A stretch of 5,384 bases of DNA from positions 1-5,384 of the forward strand of contig JACPQK010000032.1 of the NCBI GenBank assembly GCA_016190535.1, read 5' to 3'. The position numbers were made by a program, and so were the translations under genes. Origin of the DNA: Chloroflexota bacterium (GTDB taxonomy: Bacteria; Chloroflexota; Dehalococcoidia; JACPQK01). Numbering within the stretch: position 1 is the first letter of the stretch; every line of letters starts with the position of its first letter. Below are positions 1-5,314 of the stretch, one piece after another. The notes beneath the pieces are model-generated. The model was not told the DNA's origin. It did no database searches and saw only the letters and a program-made list of their open reading frames with translations.

Positions 1-450
1 ACGGACAACCGTAATCGCGCTGTCTCAGAGGTTCGCCATAACCTCGAGAGGGGAGGGGGCCGCCTGGGGGAGGCTGGCAGCGTCTCCTGGGTGTTCGACT
101 CCCGGGGGGTGTTGACCCTGCGGGCCACGCCTGAGCAGGCGGAGGACTGGGCCCTCCTGGCCATAGATGCGGGTGCGGAGGACGTGCGCCTGGAGGACGC
201 CACTCTGGAGGTCTACACGCGTCCCGAGGATTTAGAGCGCGTGCGCCGCGCCCTGGAGGGGCGCAACCTGACCGTGTCCTCCGCTGAGCTCTCCCGCGTG
301 CCCAAGTCCACGGTGCCCCTGGACGAGGAGACGGCCCTGCGAGCCTTTCGCCTCCTGGAGCGCCTGGAGGAGTTGGACGACGTGCAGCGGGTGCACACCA
401 ACGCCGAGTTCCCCACCACCACCCTGGAGGCCCTGCGGGCAGCCAGTTGA
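1..450 (+). CDS. yebC: YebC/TACO1-family protein, C-terminal part (5' end outside window)
   Basis: The frame is open from the first base to the TGA at 448-450 and gives 149 residues. It begins TDNRNRAVSEVRHNL, the conserved YebC/TACO1 stretch, followed by LGEAGSVSWVFDSRG. The family C-terminus is also present (VPKSTVPLDEE, then LDDVQRVHTNAEF). The family is usually about 240-250 residues, so roughly the first 100 are missing because the window starts inside the gene; it is not a truncated gene. A GTG at 91 is internal and should not be used as the start. YebC proteins were long annotated as DNA-binding regulators. More recent work, including on mitochondrial TACO1, points to a role in translation at difficult sequences such as proline runs. 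The gene lies directly upstream of ruvC, as in many bacteria, and is probably co-transcribed with it. Confidence 0.95.
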   Translation, partial: TDNRNRAVSEVRHNLERGGGRLGEAGSVSWVFDSRGVLTLRATPEQAEDWALLAIDAGAEDVRLEDATLEVYTRPEDLERVRRALEGRNLTVSSAELSRVPKSTVPLDEETALRAFRLLERLEELDDVQRVHTNAEFPTTTLEALRAAS

Positions 451-452
451 CT

Positions 453-983
453 ATGCCCCGGGTCTTAGGCATCGACCCTGGGACCGTGGCCATGGGCTAC
501 GGGGTGGTGGAGGTGGCGAGCGATGTGAGCAGCGTTCTGGCCTCTGGTGTGTTTGCCGCCCCTGAGAAATTTCCGCTCCCGCAGCGTTTGCACCTCCTCT
601 ACCAGCAGCTCCAGGAGGCTATTACCCGCTATCAGCCTACGGAGCTGGCAGTGGAGGAGCCTTTTACGGCCAAGAACCCCCGCTCGGCGCTGGCCGTAGG
701 CCAGGCCCTGGCCCTGGCCCTGTTGGCCGCTGCCGACCATGACCTCCCGGTGCATACCTATCCCCCTGCCCGGGTGAAGCAGGCGGTGACCAACTACGGG
801 CGCAGCACCAAGGACCAGGTGAGGGCGATGGTCTGCCTCCGTCTAGGGGCCGCCAGCGATCTGCCGGAGCATGCTGCCGACGCTCTGGCCATCGCCCTCT
901 GCCATCTCCAGGAGCGGCGGCTGGCAGCCCGCCTTGCCGGAGAGTGGCCGGCCAGCCCGGCGACACTGAGGGCAACGCCATGA
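453..983 (+). CDS. ruvC: Crossover junction endodeoxyribonuclease RuvC
   Basis: Encodes 176 residues, close to the usual ~170. RuvC is the dimeric, metal-dependent nuclease that cuts Holliday junctions during recombinational repair, working with RuvAB. The acidic active site is visible: D8 in LGIDPGT, E68 in AVEEPF, and H140 and D143 in EHAADALAIA. E. coli has Asp where H140 stands, but His at this place is known in other RuvCs such as that of Thermus, so the enzyme should be active. The FTAKNPRSALAVGQA and VKQAV..YGRSTKDQV segments are also typical. I chose the ATG at 453 because it starts MPRVLGIDPG. A TTG at 447 would add two residues and overlap yebC. There is no good Shine-Dalgarno at the usual distance, and the yebC stop is only two bases upstream, so translation is probably coupled to yebC. 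Confidence 0.95.
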   Translation: MPRVLGIDPGTVAMGYGVVEVASDVSSVLASGVFAAPEKFPLPQRLHLLYQQLQEAITRYQPTELAVEEPFTAKNPRSALAVGQALALALLAAADHDLPVHTYPPARVKQAVTNYGRSTKDQVRAMVCLRLGAASDLPEHAADALAIALCHLQERRLAARLAGEWPASPATLRATP

Positions 984-1552
984 TTGCCGGGCTAAAGGGC
1001 CGCCTGGAGGCCGTCGGTGGCGATGGCGTCGTCCTCCAAGTGGGGGGGTTCAGCCTGCGGGTACAGGTGCCTGCCCCCACCCTCTCGGTTCTGGGCCCTG
1101 CGGGCAGCGAGGTCCGCCTACACATTCACCTCTACCTGAGGGAGGAGGTTGTGGCCCTCTACGGCTTCGCCACCCAGGAGGAGCTGGCGGTCTTCGAGCG
1201 GCTGCTCACCGTGCCCCGGATGGGTCCCCGGCTGGCCCTGGCCCTGCTCTCCTCCCTGGGTGCTGGTGGGCTGGTGGCCGCCGTGACTGCGGGGGATATA
1301 GACAGGCTGGCCCAGGTGCCCGGTATCGGCAAGAAGACGGCTAGCCACCTGGTGCTGGAGCTCAAGGGCAAGCTGGACTCCCTGGCGGTGGCCGCGGTAT
1401 CCCCGGGGGCTGCCAATGCCGAGGTAGTGAGTGCCCTGGCCAGCCTGGGCTACACTCTTGCCGAGGCCCGCCAGGCCGTGCAGGACCTGCCCCCGAGTGG
1501 CCCTGTGGAGGAGAGGTTGCGCCAGGCCCTCCAGCGCCTCTCCCGGGCATAA
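980..1552 (+). CDS. ruvA: Holliday junction branch migration complex subunit RuvA
   Basis: Encodes 190 residues, slightly short of the usual ~200. RuvA tetramers bind the four-way junction and load the RuvB motor. The N-terminal OB-fold starts MIAGLKGRLE. The acidic pin that keeps the junction open is E55-E56 in LREEVVALYGF. Two helix-hairpin-helix motifs follow: residues ~75-92 (LTVPRMGPRLALAL) and ~110-127 (AQVPGIGKKTASHL). After a short linker comes the C-terminal domain III (~146-190, VVSALASLGYTLAEA), which contacts RuvB. The start ATG overlaps the ruvC stop as ATGA (980-983), and GAGGG at 968-972 is a suitable Shine-Dalgarno. Upstream in-frame GTG codons, for example near 944, lie inside ruvC and lack family similarity. 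ruvB is not the next gene. Confidence 0.95.
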   Translation: MIAGLKGRLEAVGGDGVVLQVGGFSLRVQVPAPTLSVLGPAGSEVRLHIHLYLREEVVALYGFATQEELAVFERLLTVPRMGPRLALALLSSLGAGGLVAAVTAGDIDRLAQVPGIGKKTASHLVLELKGKLDSLAVAAVSPGAANAEVVSALASLGYTLAEARQAVQDLPPSGPVEERLRQALQRLSRA

Positions 1553-1599
1553 CCAAGCCTGTATTGGGCGAGGGATAGAGTGGTGATTCAGGAAGGTGA

Positions 1600-1649
1600 G
1601 GGAACCCCCGTGGTTCCCTCTGGGGGTTCGGGGGTATCCCCCGAACCCC
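1600..1649. repeat. GC-rich stem-loop cluster between ruvA and the nitroreductase gene
   Basis: Two hairpins stand side by side. The first has arms 1600-1606 and 1612-1618 (7 bp, 5-base loop). The second has arms 1623-1634 and 1638-1649 (12 bp, perfect, loop TAT). A third pairing competes with both: 1602-1609 can pair with 1622-1629 (8 bp). The core GGGGGTATCCCCC at 1630-1642 recurs exactly at 3023-3035, so this is probably a member of a dispersed hairpin family. Only three T follow the second hairpin, so it is a poor match to an intrinsic terminator, though it may still slow polymerase or protect the 3' end of the ruv message. Confidence 0.75.
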
Positions 1650-1670
1650 TTTATGCCCCCTTCTCCTGCA

Positions 1671-1696
1671 GAGCTTGCCCTGAGCCTGGCGAAGGG
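1671..1696. repeat. Dispersed-repeat-like sequence of the CCTGAGC..(G/T)CGAAGG type
   Basis: The stretch reads GAGCTTGCCC, TGAGCCTGGC, GAAGGG. It can fold weakly: CTT-GCC pairs with GGC-AAG around one bulged base. It resembles the intergenic repeats built on CCTGAGCxxGTCGAAGG that are scattered in many Chloroflexota and other genomes; this likeness is from memory. Only one copy is present in the window. It sits just before the nitroreductase start, and its GAAGGGAAGG end could be mistaken for a ribosome binding site. Confidence 0.4.
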
Positions 1697-1705
1697 AAGG
1701 GGGCC

Positions 1706-1711
1706 AGAAGG
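1706..1711 (+). promoter_or_regulatory. Ribosome binding site that decides the nitroreductase start
   Basis: AGAAGG at 1706-1711 lies 9 bases before the ATG at 1721, a good spacing. The ATG at 1712 directly abuts this site, so if it were used it would have to rely on the repeat-derived GAAGGGAAGG 11 bases upstream. This favours 1721. Confidence 0.55.
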
Positions 1712-1720
1712 ATGGTCGAA

Positions 1721-2374
1721 ATGTTTAGCGTAGGCGAGGCAATCAAGGAGAGGCGGAGCATCCGCCGTTTCAAGCCCGATGCGGTGTCACCCGAACACAT
1801 CGGGGAGATGCTGGAGGCGGCCCGCCTGGCCCCCTCCGGCGGCAACCGACAGCCCTGGCGCTTCCTGGTGGTCACCGACCCGGCGGAGAAGGCCTTCATC
1901 ATGCAGACCTGCCGTGGCCAGCGCTTCATCGCCGAGGCCCCGGTGGTCTTCGTATGTGCCGCCGACCTCACCGCCTACTCCAAGTTCGCTGAGCGCCGCC
2001 GCTACGAGGAGTTCATCGAGTACGGCGTCTTTGAGACCTTCTCCGGGGAGGTCCGCGACCGGGCCTCCTGGGAGCGGCGGCTCCAGGAGGCGGAGCCGGA
2101 CCTGAAGGCTTTTCTCACCAGCGCTCTGGCCAACACCTACATCGCCATCGAACACCTGGTGCTCACCGCCACGGCCCTGGGCCTGGGGACCTGCTGGGTG
2201 CAGGCGCAGTATGCCACGGAGCCTTTCCAGAAGCGCTTTGGCTGGCCGGAGCACATTATCTCTGCCGCGGTCATCCCCTGCGGCTACCCGGCGCACCGGC
2301 CGTCGCTGCGCCCCCGCCTGGACCTGGAGGAACTGCTGCTGCGGCCCTTGCCGAACGTGTCTGGCCGCCCCTGA
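1721..2374 (+). CDS. Nitroreductase-family protein (FMN-dependent NAD(P)H oxidoreductase)
   Basis: Encodes 217 residues. The nitroreductase family folds as a domain-swapped dimer with FMN at the interface and reduces nitroaromatics, quinones, flavins or other substrates; the substrate here cannot be read from sequence. The N-terminal FMN phosphate-binding motif is RRSIR at residues 11-15. The second motif, APSGGNRQPWRFLVV, spans ~37-51 and is a textbook match. The C-terminal part has TATALGLGTCWVQA, another FMN-contacting segment. The middle (~75-130) is a charged, helix-prone insert (for example AERRRYEEFIEYG) that may form the substrate lid. The start at 1721 gives the family-typical MFSVGEAIKERRS beginning; ATG 1712 (three more residues) is possible. 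The frame stays open back to 1580, but that part translates hairpin and repeat DNA and has no family character. The gene seems to be a single unit with no clear promoter visible. Confidence 0.9.
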   Translation: MFSVGEAIKERRSIRRFKPDAVSPEHIGEMLEAARLAPSGGNRQPWRFLVVTDPAEKAFIMQTCRGQRFIAEAPVVFVCAADLTAYSKFAERRRYEEFIEYGVFETFSGEVRDRASWERRLQEAEPDLKAFLTSALANTYIAIEHLVLTATALGLGTCWVQAQYATEPFQKRFGWPEHIISAAVIPCGYPAHRPSLRPRLDLEELLLRPLPNVSGRP

Positions 2375-2390
2375 AGGGCTAACTGCGTAC

Positions 2391-2399
2391 TGCTATAAT
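2391..2399 (+). promoter_or_regulatory. Extended -10 promoter of the first DinB-like gene
   Basis: TGCTATAAT is a perfect extended -10 (TGnTATAAT), with TATAAT at 2394-2399. No convincing -35 lies 16-18 bases upstream, which fits an extended -10 promoter. Transcription would begin near 2406, giving a leader of about 24 bases with a strong GGAGGAGG Shine-Dalgarno before the ATG at 2430. The core and its distance to the ATG match those of the second DinB-like gene. Confidence 0.65.
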
Positions 2400-2429
2400 T
2401 GGCCCATCCTTAACCGGAGGAGGAGAAAG

Positions 2430-2888
2430 ATGGAACCGGAGGCGCAGGCCTACCTGGATTCGCTGCAGTCCTTATTCGACCAGACCAAGCAGGCGCTGGA
2501 GGGCCTGCCCCCCCAGGCTATTAACTGGAAGCCCCTGGCTAAGGACACCAACTCTCCGGCGGTGCTGGTGGCCCACATGTGCGGTTCCGCCGGCCAGCTA
2601 GTCTACCAGGTCCTTACCGGCAAGGACGCTGGCCGCCAGCGGGAGGCGGAGTTCGTGGCCACCGCCCGGTCCGCCTCGGACCTCCTGACCCTAATCAATA
2701 AGGCGGAGGCCCAAGCCAAGGAAGGCCTGGCGGCGGCCACCTCCCGCACCCTGGGGGAGTCGGTTGCCTTCCCTGGCCGGGACCCGCTGTCCAGGCGGGG
2801 CTGGTTGCAGCGCAGCATCGTACACCTGGGTACGCATGTGGGCCACCTCCAGCTTACTCGCCAGCTCTGGGACACCCAGAAGAAGTAG
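2430..2888 (+). CDS. DinB-superfamily protein, paralogue A
   Basis: Encodes 152 residues, the usual size for a single DinB/YfiT-like four-helix bundle. Members bind a divalent metal through three His residues. Some are thiol-dependent S-transferases, but most have no known role, so no substrate is proposed. Here the likely ligands are H49 in VLVAHMCGS and two of H132, H136 and H139 in the C-terminal HLGTHVGHLQL helix. Other fixed blocks are INWKPL, DTNSPAVLV and FPGRDP. There is no signal peptide or membrane segment, so it should be cytoplasmic. The start is firm: GGAGGAGG lies just upstream and the protein aligns without gaps from residue 1 to its neighbour at 3169-3627 (about 91 of 152 identical by hand count). 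An upstream frame open from 2211 runs inside the nitroreductase gene and is spurious. The gene has its own promoter. Confidence 0.85.
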   Translation: MEPEAQAYLDSLQSLFDQTKQALEGLPPQAINWKPLAKDTNSPAVLVAHMCGSAGQLVYQVLTGKDAGRQREAEFVATARSASDLLTLINKAEAQAKEGLAAATSRTLGESVAFPGRDPLSRRGWLQRSIVHLGTHVGHLQLTRQLWDTQKK

Positions 2889-2989
2889 GTGGGGTGAGGC
2901 CCGGCTCGCCGGCCTTGACTGCTTCAGGCCGCGGAGAGCATTTCCTCCCCTGAAGAGCTACCTTTTAAGCTCATCTAGCAGGTGGGGGT

Positions 2990-3065
2990 GGCCAGGGGGC
3001 TATGCCCCCTGGCCGGGGGTCTGGGGGTATCCCCCAGATTTAAAAATTCCCCCCAAGAGTGGGGG
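2990..3065. repeat. Array of three stem-loops between the two DinB-like genes
   Basis: Three hairpins follow one another: arms 2990-3000 and 3004-3014 (11 bp, loop TAT), arms 3020-3027 and 3031-3038 (8 bp, loop TAT), and arms 3050-3055 and 3060-3065 (6 bp, loop AGAG). The middle one shares GGGGGTATCCCCC with the hairpin at 1630-1642. TTTAAAAATT follows the middle hairpin (3039-3048), so it could end transcription of the upstream gene, but a repeat element of a dispersed family explains the row of hairpins better. The spacer 2889-3111 contains no credible coding sequence. Confidence 0.7.
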
Positions 3066-3111
3066 AGCAAGGGGGTTGAAAAGGTTTCTAAACGACCGCG
3101 AGTATGCCTTC

Positions 3112-3139
3112 TTGTAGGGCAGCGGCCTTCGAGTATAAT
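3112..3139 (+). promoter_or_regulatory. Promoter of the second DinB-like gene
   Basis: TATAAT at 3134-3139 is a perfect -10. TTGTAG at 3112-3117, 16 bases upstream, is a weak -35 (only the first TTG fits). TATAAT to ATG is 35 bases, against 36 in the sister gene. A GAGGGAGGAG Shine-Dalgarno (3155-3164) precedes the ATG at 3169. Confidence 0.6.
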
Positions 3140-3168
3140 TGATCTATCATTTTTGAGGGAGGAGACCG

Positions 3169-3627
3169 ATGCTACCGGAAACTCAGGGCTATATCGATTC
3201 CTTAAAAAACCAGTGGGACCAGGCCAGGGATGCCGTGAAGGGGCTGCCCTCCCAGGCCCTGAACTGGAAGCCCCTGCCCCAGGACACCAACTCCCCGGCG
3301 GTGCTGGTGTCCCACATGTGTGGCTCCACGTGCCTGCTTATCGGGCAGAAGCTCGCCGGGGTAGACCTCGCCAGCCAGCGGCAGGCGGACTTTTCAGCCA
3401 CCGCCCGCTCTACCTCTGAGCTCCTGGCCCAGATTGATAAGGCCGAGGCCCAGTGCAAGCAGGCCCTGGAGAGCGCTACTGCCAGCTCCCTGGAGCAGCC
3501 CTTCGCCCTGCCGGGCCGGGACCCCATGCCCAGCCGGGCCTGGGTGCAGCGCGCCATCGGCCATCTGGGGAACCACGTGGGACATCTCCAGCTCACCTGC
3601 CAGCTCTGCGCCACCCAGAAAAAGTAA
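3169..3627 (+). CDS. DinB-superfamily protein, paralogue B
   Basis: Encodes 152 residues, exactly the length of paralogue A at 2430-2888 and about 60% identical to it without gaps. The putative metal-binding His residues are kept: H49 in VLVSHMCGS, then H132, H136 and H139 in GHLGNHVGHLQL. LNWKPL, DTNSPAVLV, LPGRDP and the TQKK tail are also shared. It differs in being Cys-rich: C51, C55, C96, C144 and C147, where A has only C51. C144 and C147 form a CxxC just after the His-rich helix. The function is unknown; the family suggests a cytoplasmic metal-binding, possibly thiol-linked enzyme. The gene has its own promoter and strong Shine-Dalgarno site, so the pair look like two separate transcription units from a tandem duplication. 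Its stop lies 18 bases from the convergent cyclotransferase-like gene. Confidence 0.85.
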   Translation: MLPETQGYIDSLKNQWDQARDAVKGLPSQALNWKPLPQDTNSPAVLVSHMCGSTCLLIGQKLAGVDLASQRQADFSATARSTSELLAQIDKAEAQCKQALESATASSLEQPFALPGRDPMPSRAWVQRAIGHLGNHVGHLQLTCQLCATQKK

Positions 3628-3645
3628 CCGAAGTCCCCTGGGCAA

Positions 3646-4089
3646 CTATCTGCGGCGGGGTATAGCCTCCAGGCGGGCGATGTAGTCCGAGGGCAGGCCG
3701 CGGGCCAGGGCGCCGCGCAGGATGCGCTCCAGGTATATTCGGCTGGGCAGGAAGCGCCCGGTGCGGTGGGCGAAGTAGGTGACTGCCTGGTAGCGGACGC
3801 CGTCCTCGGCCACCACCTCCACCTCGGCGCGGCGGTAGGCGTAGGGCACCTCCTCCCACCTGTCCAGGGCGCGCAGGCCCTCCTCGTCCACCTCGTAGAG
3901 AGCGCCCCAGACGGCATCGTCTGGCGACTCCACCATGTCGGCGGAGCCGCCCTTGCGCGGGGTGGAATAGCGGGTGAAGGCGAGGGTGTAGCCGTGGGCG
4001 CAGGCGGGGCGCAGGAAGGTTGCCCCCGGACAGCGCCGCCGCATCTGCACCGGGTCCATGTTGGAGGCGTAGGCAAAGTAGAGAGGCAT
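3646..4089 (-). CDS. Gamma-glutamylcyclotransferase-like (AIG2/GGCT fold) protein
   Basis: Encodes 147 residues, typical for the family. These enzymes release 5-oxoproline from gamma-glutamyl amines or peptides; the exact substrate cannot be told here. The signature near the N-terminus is YFAYASNM (residues 4-11, usually YGSN), which binds the substrate in the fold cavity. The catalytic Glu should be E79 in LDRWEEVPYAYRR. The middle WGALYEVDEEGLRALD and the C-terminal GALARGLPSDYIARL are also family-typical. The chosen ATG puts the YASN motif at the very start, as in relatives. A GTG at 4119 would add ten residues of no family character, and neither start has a good Shine-Dalgarno, so the start is moderately sure. 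The gene faces the second DinB-like gene tail to tail. Minus-strand transcription from the PEP synthase remnant promoter could run into it. Confidence 0.85.
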   Translation of the reverse strand: MPLYFAYASNMDPVQMRRRCPGATFLRPACAHGYTLAFTRYSTPRKGGSADMVESPDDAVWGALYEVDEEGLRALDRWEEVPYAYRRAEVEVVAEDGVRYQAVTYFAHRTGRFLPSRIYLERILRGALARGLPSDYIARLEAIPRRR

Positions 4090-4234
4090 AACAAGCTGGA
4101 TTTCAACGCTGTTGTTCACACGTCTAGCACCAAATGAAGTGCATCAATTCACGGCGCTTTCCAAAACACGATTTTTCCCCTGACAACATCTCCTTAGAAC
4201 ATGGTTCTGCCACAGCCAAACTCTTGAGAAGAAG
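4090..4234. other. Spacer between the cyclotransferase gene and the PEP synthase remnant
   Basis: I see no gene, hairpin or clear promoter here. On the minus strand TTGATG (near 4142) and TAGACG (near 4122) make at best a poor promoter for the cyclotransferase-like gene. This is where the base composition becomes visibly less GC-rich than on the left. Confidence 0.4.
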
Positions 4235-4732
4235 TCATAGGAGCATTAGCAGACGAATGACCACAGCGATATCTTTTATTTCCCTGAGGCGATTCCTCAA
4301 GAACCGCCAAAGGCTGACCCTCTTACCTGTAGGCGGCTCAGCAGGGAAATTGACATAGATTGTGCCTCGATTGTTAGGAGCATAGACGGTACCTTTGCCC
4401 AGATTGGGTGGCGCATCTAAGGAACGTGCAGGAAACCCTTCTCGATGAGTTGGTGTAGCATTGCGTGCCCTTCGCCGTTTGGGGCTAGGCGATTTGCGGT
4501 TTAGGCTGAGCATTATTCCGGCCAAATGAGACTGCACCAACTGTTGCACAGCAGCAGCGATGTTCACTTTGGCGGTGTTGAAAGGGTGGTACGCGTCGGC
4601 GGTAACGATAAATCCAGGGGCGACAGGTATGCCAGCCCGTAGCATTTCGCCCAGGTTGGCACCCTTGCCCCCCACAAACGATGCCTCCTCTTTACCTACC
4701 TCGTGAAACCACATTACATCTTTGGACGCCAT
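4235..4732 (-). pseudogene. Phosphoenolpyruvate synthase remnant, N-terminus with large internal deletion
   Basis: A 165-codon frame starts MASKDVMWFHEVGKEEAS and continues with VGGKGANLGEMLRAGIPVAPGF and IVTADAYHPF. This is the start of the ATP-binding (PPDK N-terminal) domain of PEP synthase, the enzyme that makes PEP from pyruvate with ATP. At about residue 50 it jumps in frame to VNIAAAVQQLVQSHLAGIML, which belongs roughly 140 residues later in the family. From about residue 75 on (KRRRARNATPTHREG to the LLMLL end) I recognise nothing. Full enzymes have about 750-880 residues, with the phosphohistidine and PEP-binding domains that are absent here, so this cannot be a PEP synthase. The start is well supported: AAGGGGGTG (4737-4745) is a near-perfect Shine-Dalgarno and a good promoter lies upstream. 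A short protein might therefore still be made. The frame extends upstream to 5047, but that part is remnant DNA of the neighbouring fossil. Confidence 0.8.
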
Positions 4733-4801
4733 TGAGCACCCCCTTCGCCGGAATGCTGTAGAGAAACGGCACCATAACCAAAGGGCTATGGGGCTGCCAT
4801 C

Positions 4802-4830
4802 ATTATACGGGGTGTGCCTGAAGCTTTCCA
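4802..4830 (-). promoter_or_regulatory. Promoter of the PEP synthase remnant
   Basis: On the minus strand TGGAAA (4825-4830, four of six consensus bases) is followed after 17 bases by a perfect TATAAT (4802-4807). Transcription would begin near 4795, leaving a leader of about 63 bases before the ATG at 4732. The elements appear intact although the gene is decayed. Confidence 0.6.
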
Positions 4831-4910
4831 GCCAGTGTGGAAGCCTAGCGGATAGTCGTTGGCCTTGAATTCGACAACTATTCAGACCACGCTTTGCTAA
4901 GCGGCAAGTT

Positions 4911-5199
4911 TGTCGCGTGGCGCATCTGCATAGGGTACATCCCAACCCCCGAAATGGCCCACTCGATGTCCTGGTAATCCTCACAGGCGTGCGCACCCGG
5001 TAGAAAATGGCCCTAACCTCGAACTGAGATGCCCAGCAGGCATGCACTCACTGGGTTGTCGTGTCCTGTGGCCAGCAAAGGAGGCTTTCAGCAGGTCCTC
5101 GGCGGTGGCTGAGGAGCGCACGGCAACTGGCGCGCACATTGTTGTCACTTCTTGTCAGTCCTTCGCTCTTGCCTGTAGCTCATACAGCTTCGCGATCAT
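4911..5199 (-). pseudogene. Phosphoenolpyruvate synthase remnant, frameshifted later parts of the ATP-binding domain
   Basis: Read on the minus strand, three family pieces follow in the right order but in three different frames. Piece one (5199 to ~5068) reads IAKLYELQARAKD, a TGA stop at 5155-5157, then VAVRSSATAEDL and KASFAGH, the family block VRSSATAEDLPxASFAG. Piece two (5038 to ~4991) reads CWASQFEVRAIFYRVR, matching CWASLFTxRAIxYR. Piece three (~4982 to 4911) reads EDYQDIEWAISGVGMYPMQ then MRHAT, matching QDIEWAID...LQSRPxT at the end of the domain. The gaps are shorter than in intact enzymes, about 10 residues instead of ~25 and then almost none instead of more than 100, so parts were deleted. 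With an internal stop and two frame changes it is certainly not functional. No promoter or start was found for it. Confidence 0.75.
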
Positions 5200-5314
5200 A
5201 TTACAGCACCTCGGCTGCAAAATGGCATATATATGTTAGCTAATCCGCTAGCCCCGCCCTTATGGTCATCGAGTAAAATAATATGCCTCATGGTGGTCGA
5301 GACCTTCACCATCA
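5200..5314. other. Non-coding stretch left of the terminal hairpins
   Basis: There is no credible gene. The minus strand directly upstream of the PEP synthase pieces has no recognisable family sequence. A 10-base palindrome CATATATATG (5226-5235) and a weak 6-bp hairpin (5235-5252, one G-T pair) are the only structures I see. Confidence 0.4.

Noticed and set aside
560..980. His in place of the third catalytic Asp of E. coli RuvC (H140) as a sign of inactivation
   Set aside because: His at this place is known in active RuvC proteins such as that of Thermus thermophilus, so it is a normal variant.
664..1125. Minus-strand open frame across ruvC and ruvA
   Set aside because: Pro/Gly/Arg-rich shadow frame opposite two certain genes, with no family likeness.
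2897..2915. Hairpin just after the first DinB-like gene as a terminator
   Set aside because: Only a 5-bp stem plus two pairs beyond a bulge, and no T run follows. It is too weak to call.
2990..3065. CRISPR-like array
   Set aside because: The three hairpins differ in sequence and length and lack regular spacers, and no cas gene is near.
3189..4106. Long minus-strand open frame of 305 codons
   Set aside because: It runs antisense through the second DinB-like gene and out of frame through the cyclotransferase-like gene. Its translation is low-complexity Arg/Ser/Pro/Ala, as expected for a GC-rich shadow frame.
4134..4358. Plus-strand open frame of 74 codons
   Set aside because: No ribosome binding site and no family likeness. 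It mostly overlaps the tail of the PEP synthase remnant frame on the other strand.
5042..5243. Two short plus-strand open frames near the right end
   Set aside because: They lie opposite the PEP synthase pieces, which explain the sequence. They have no Shine-Dalgarno site and no recognisable protein features.
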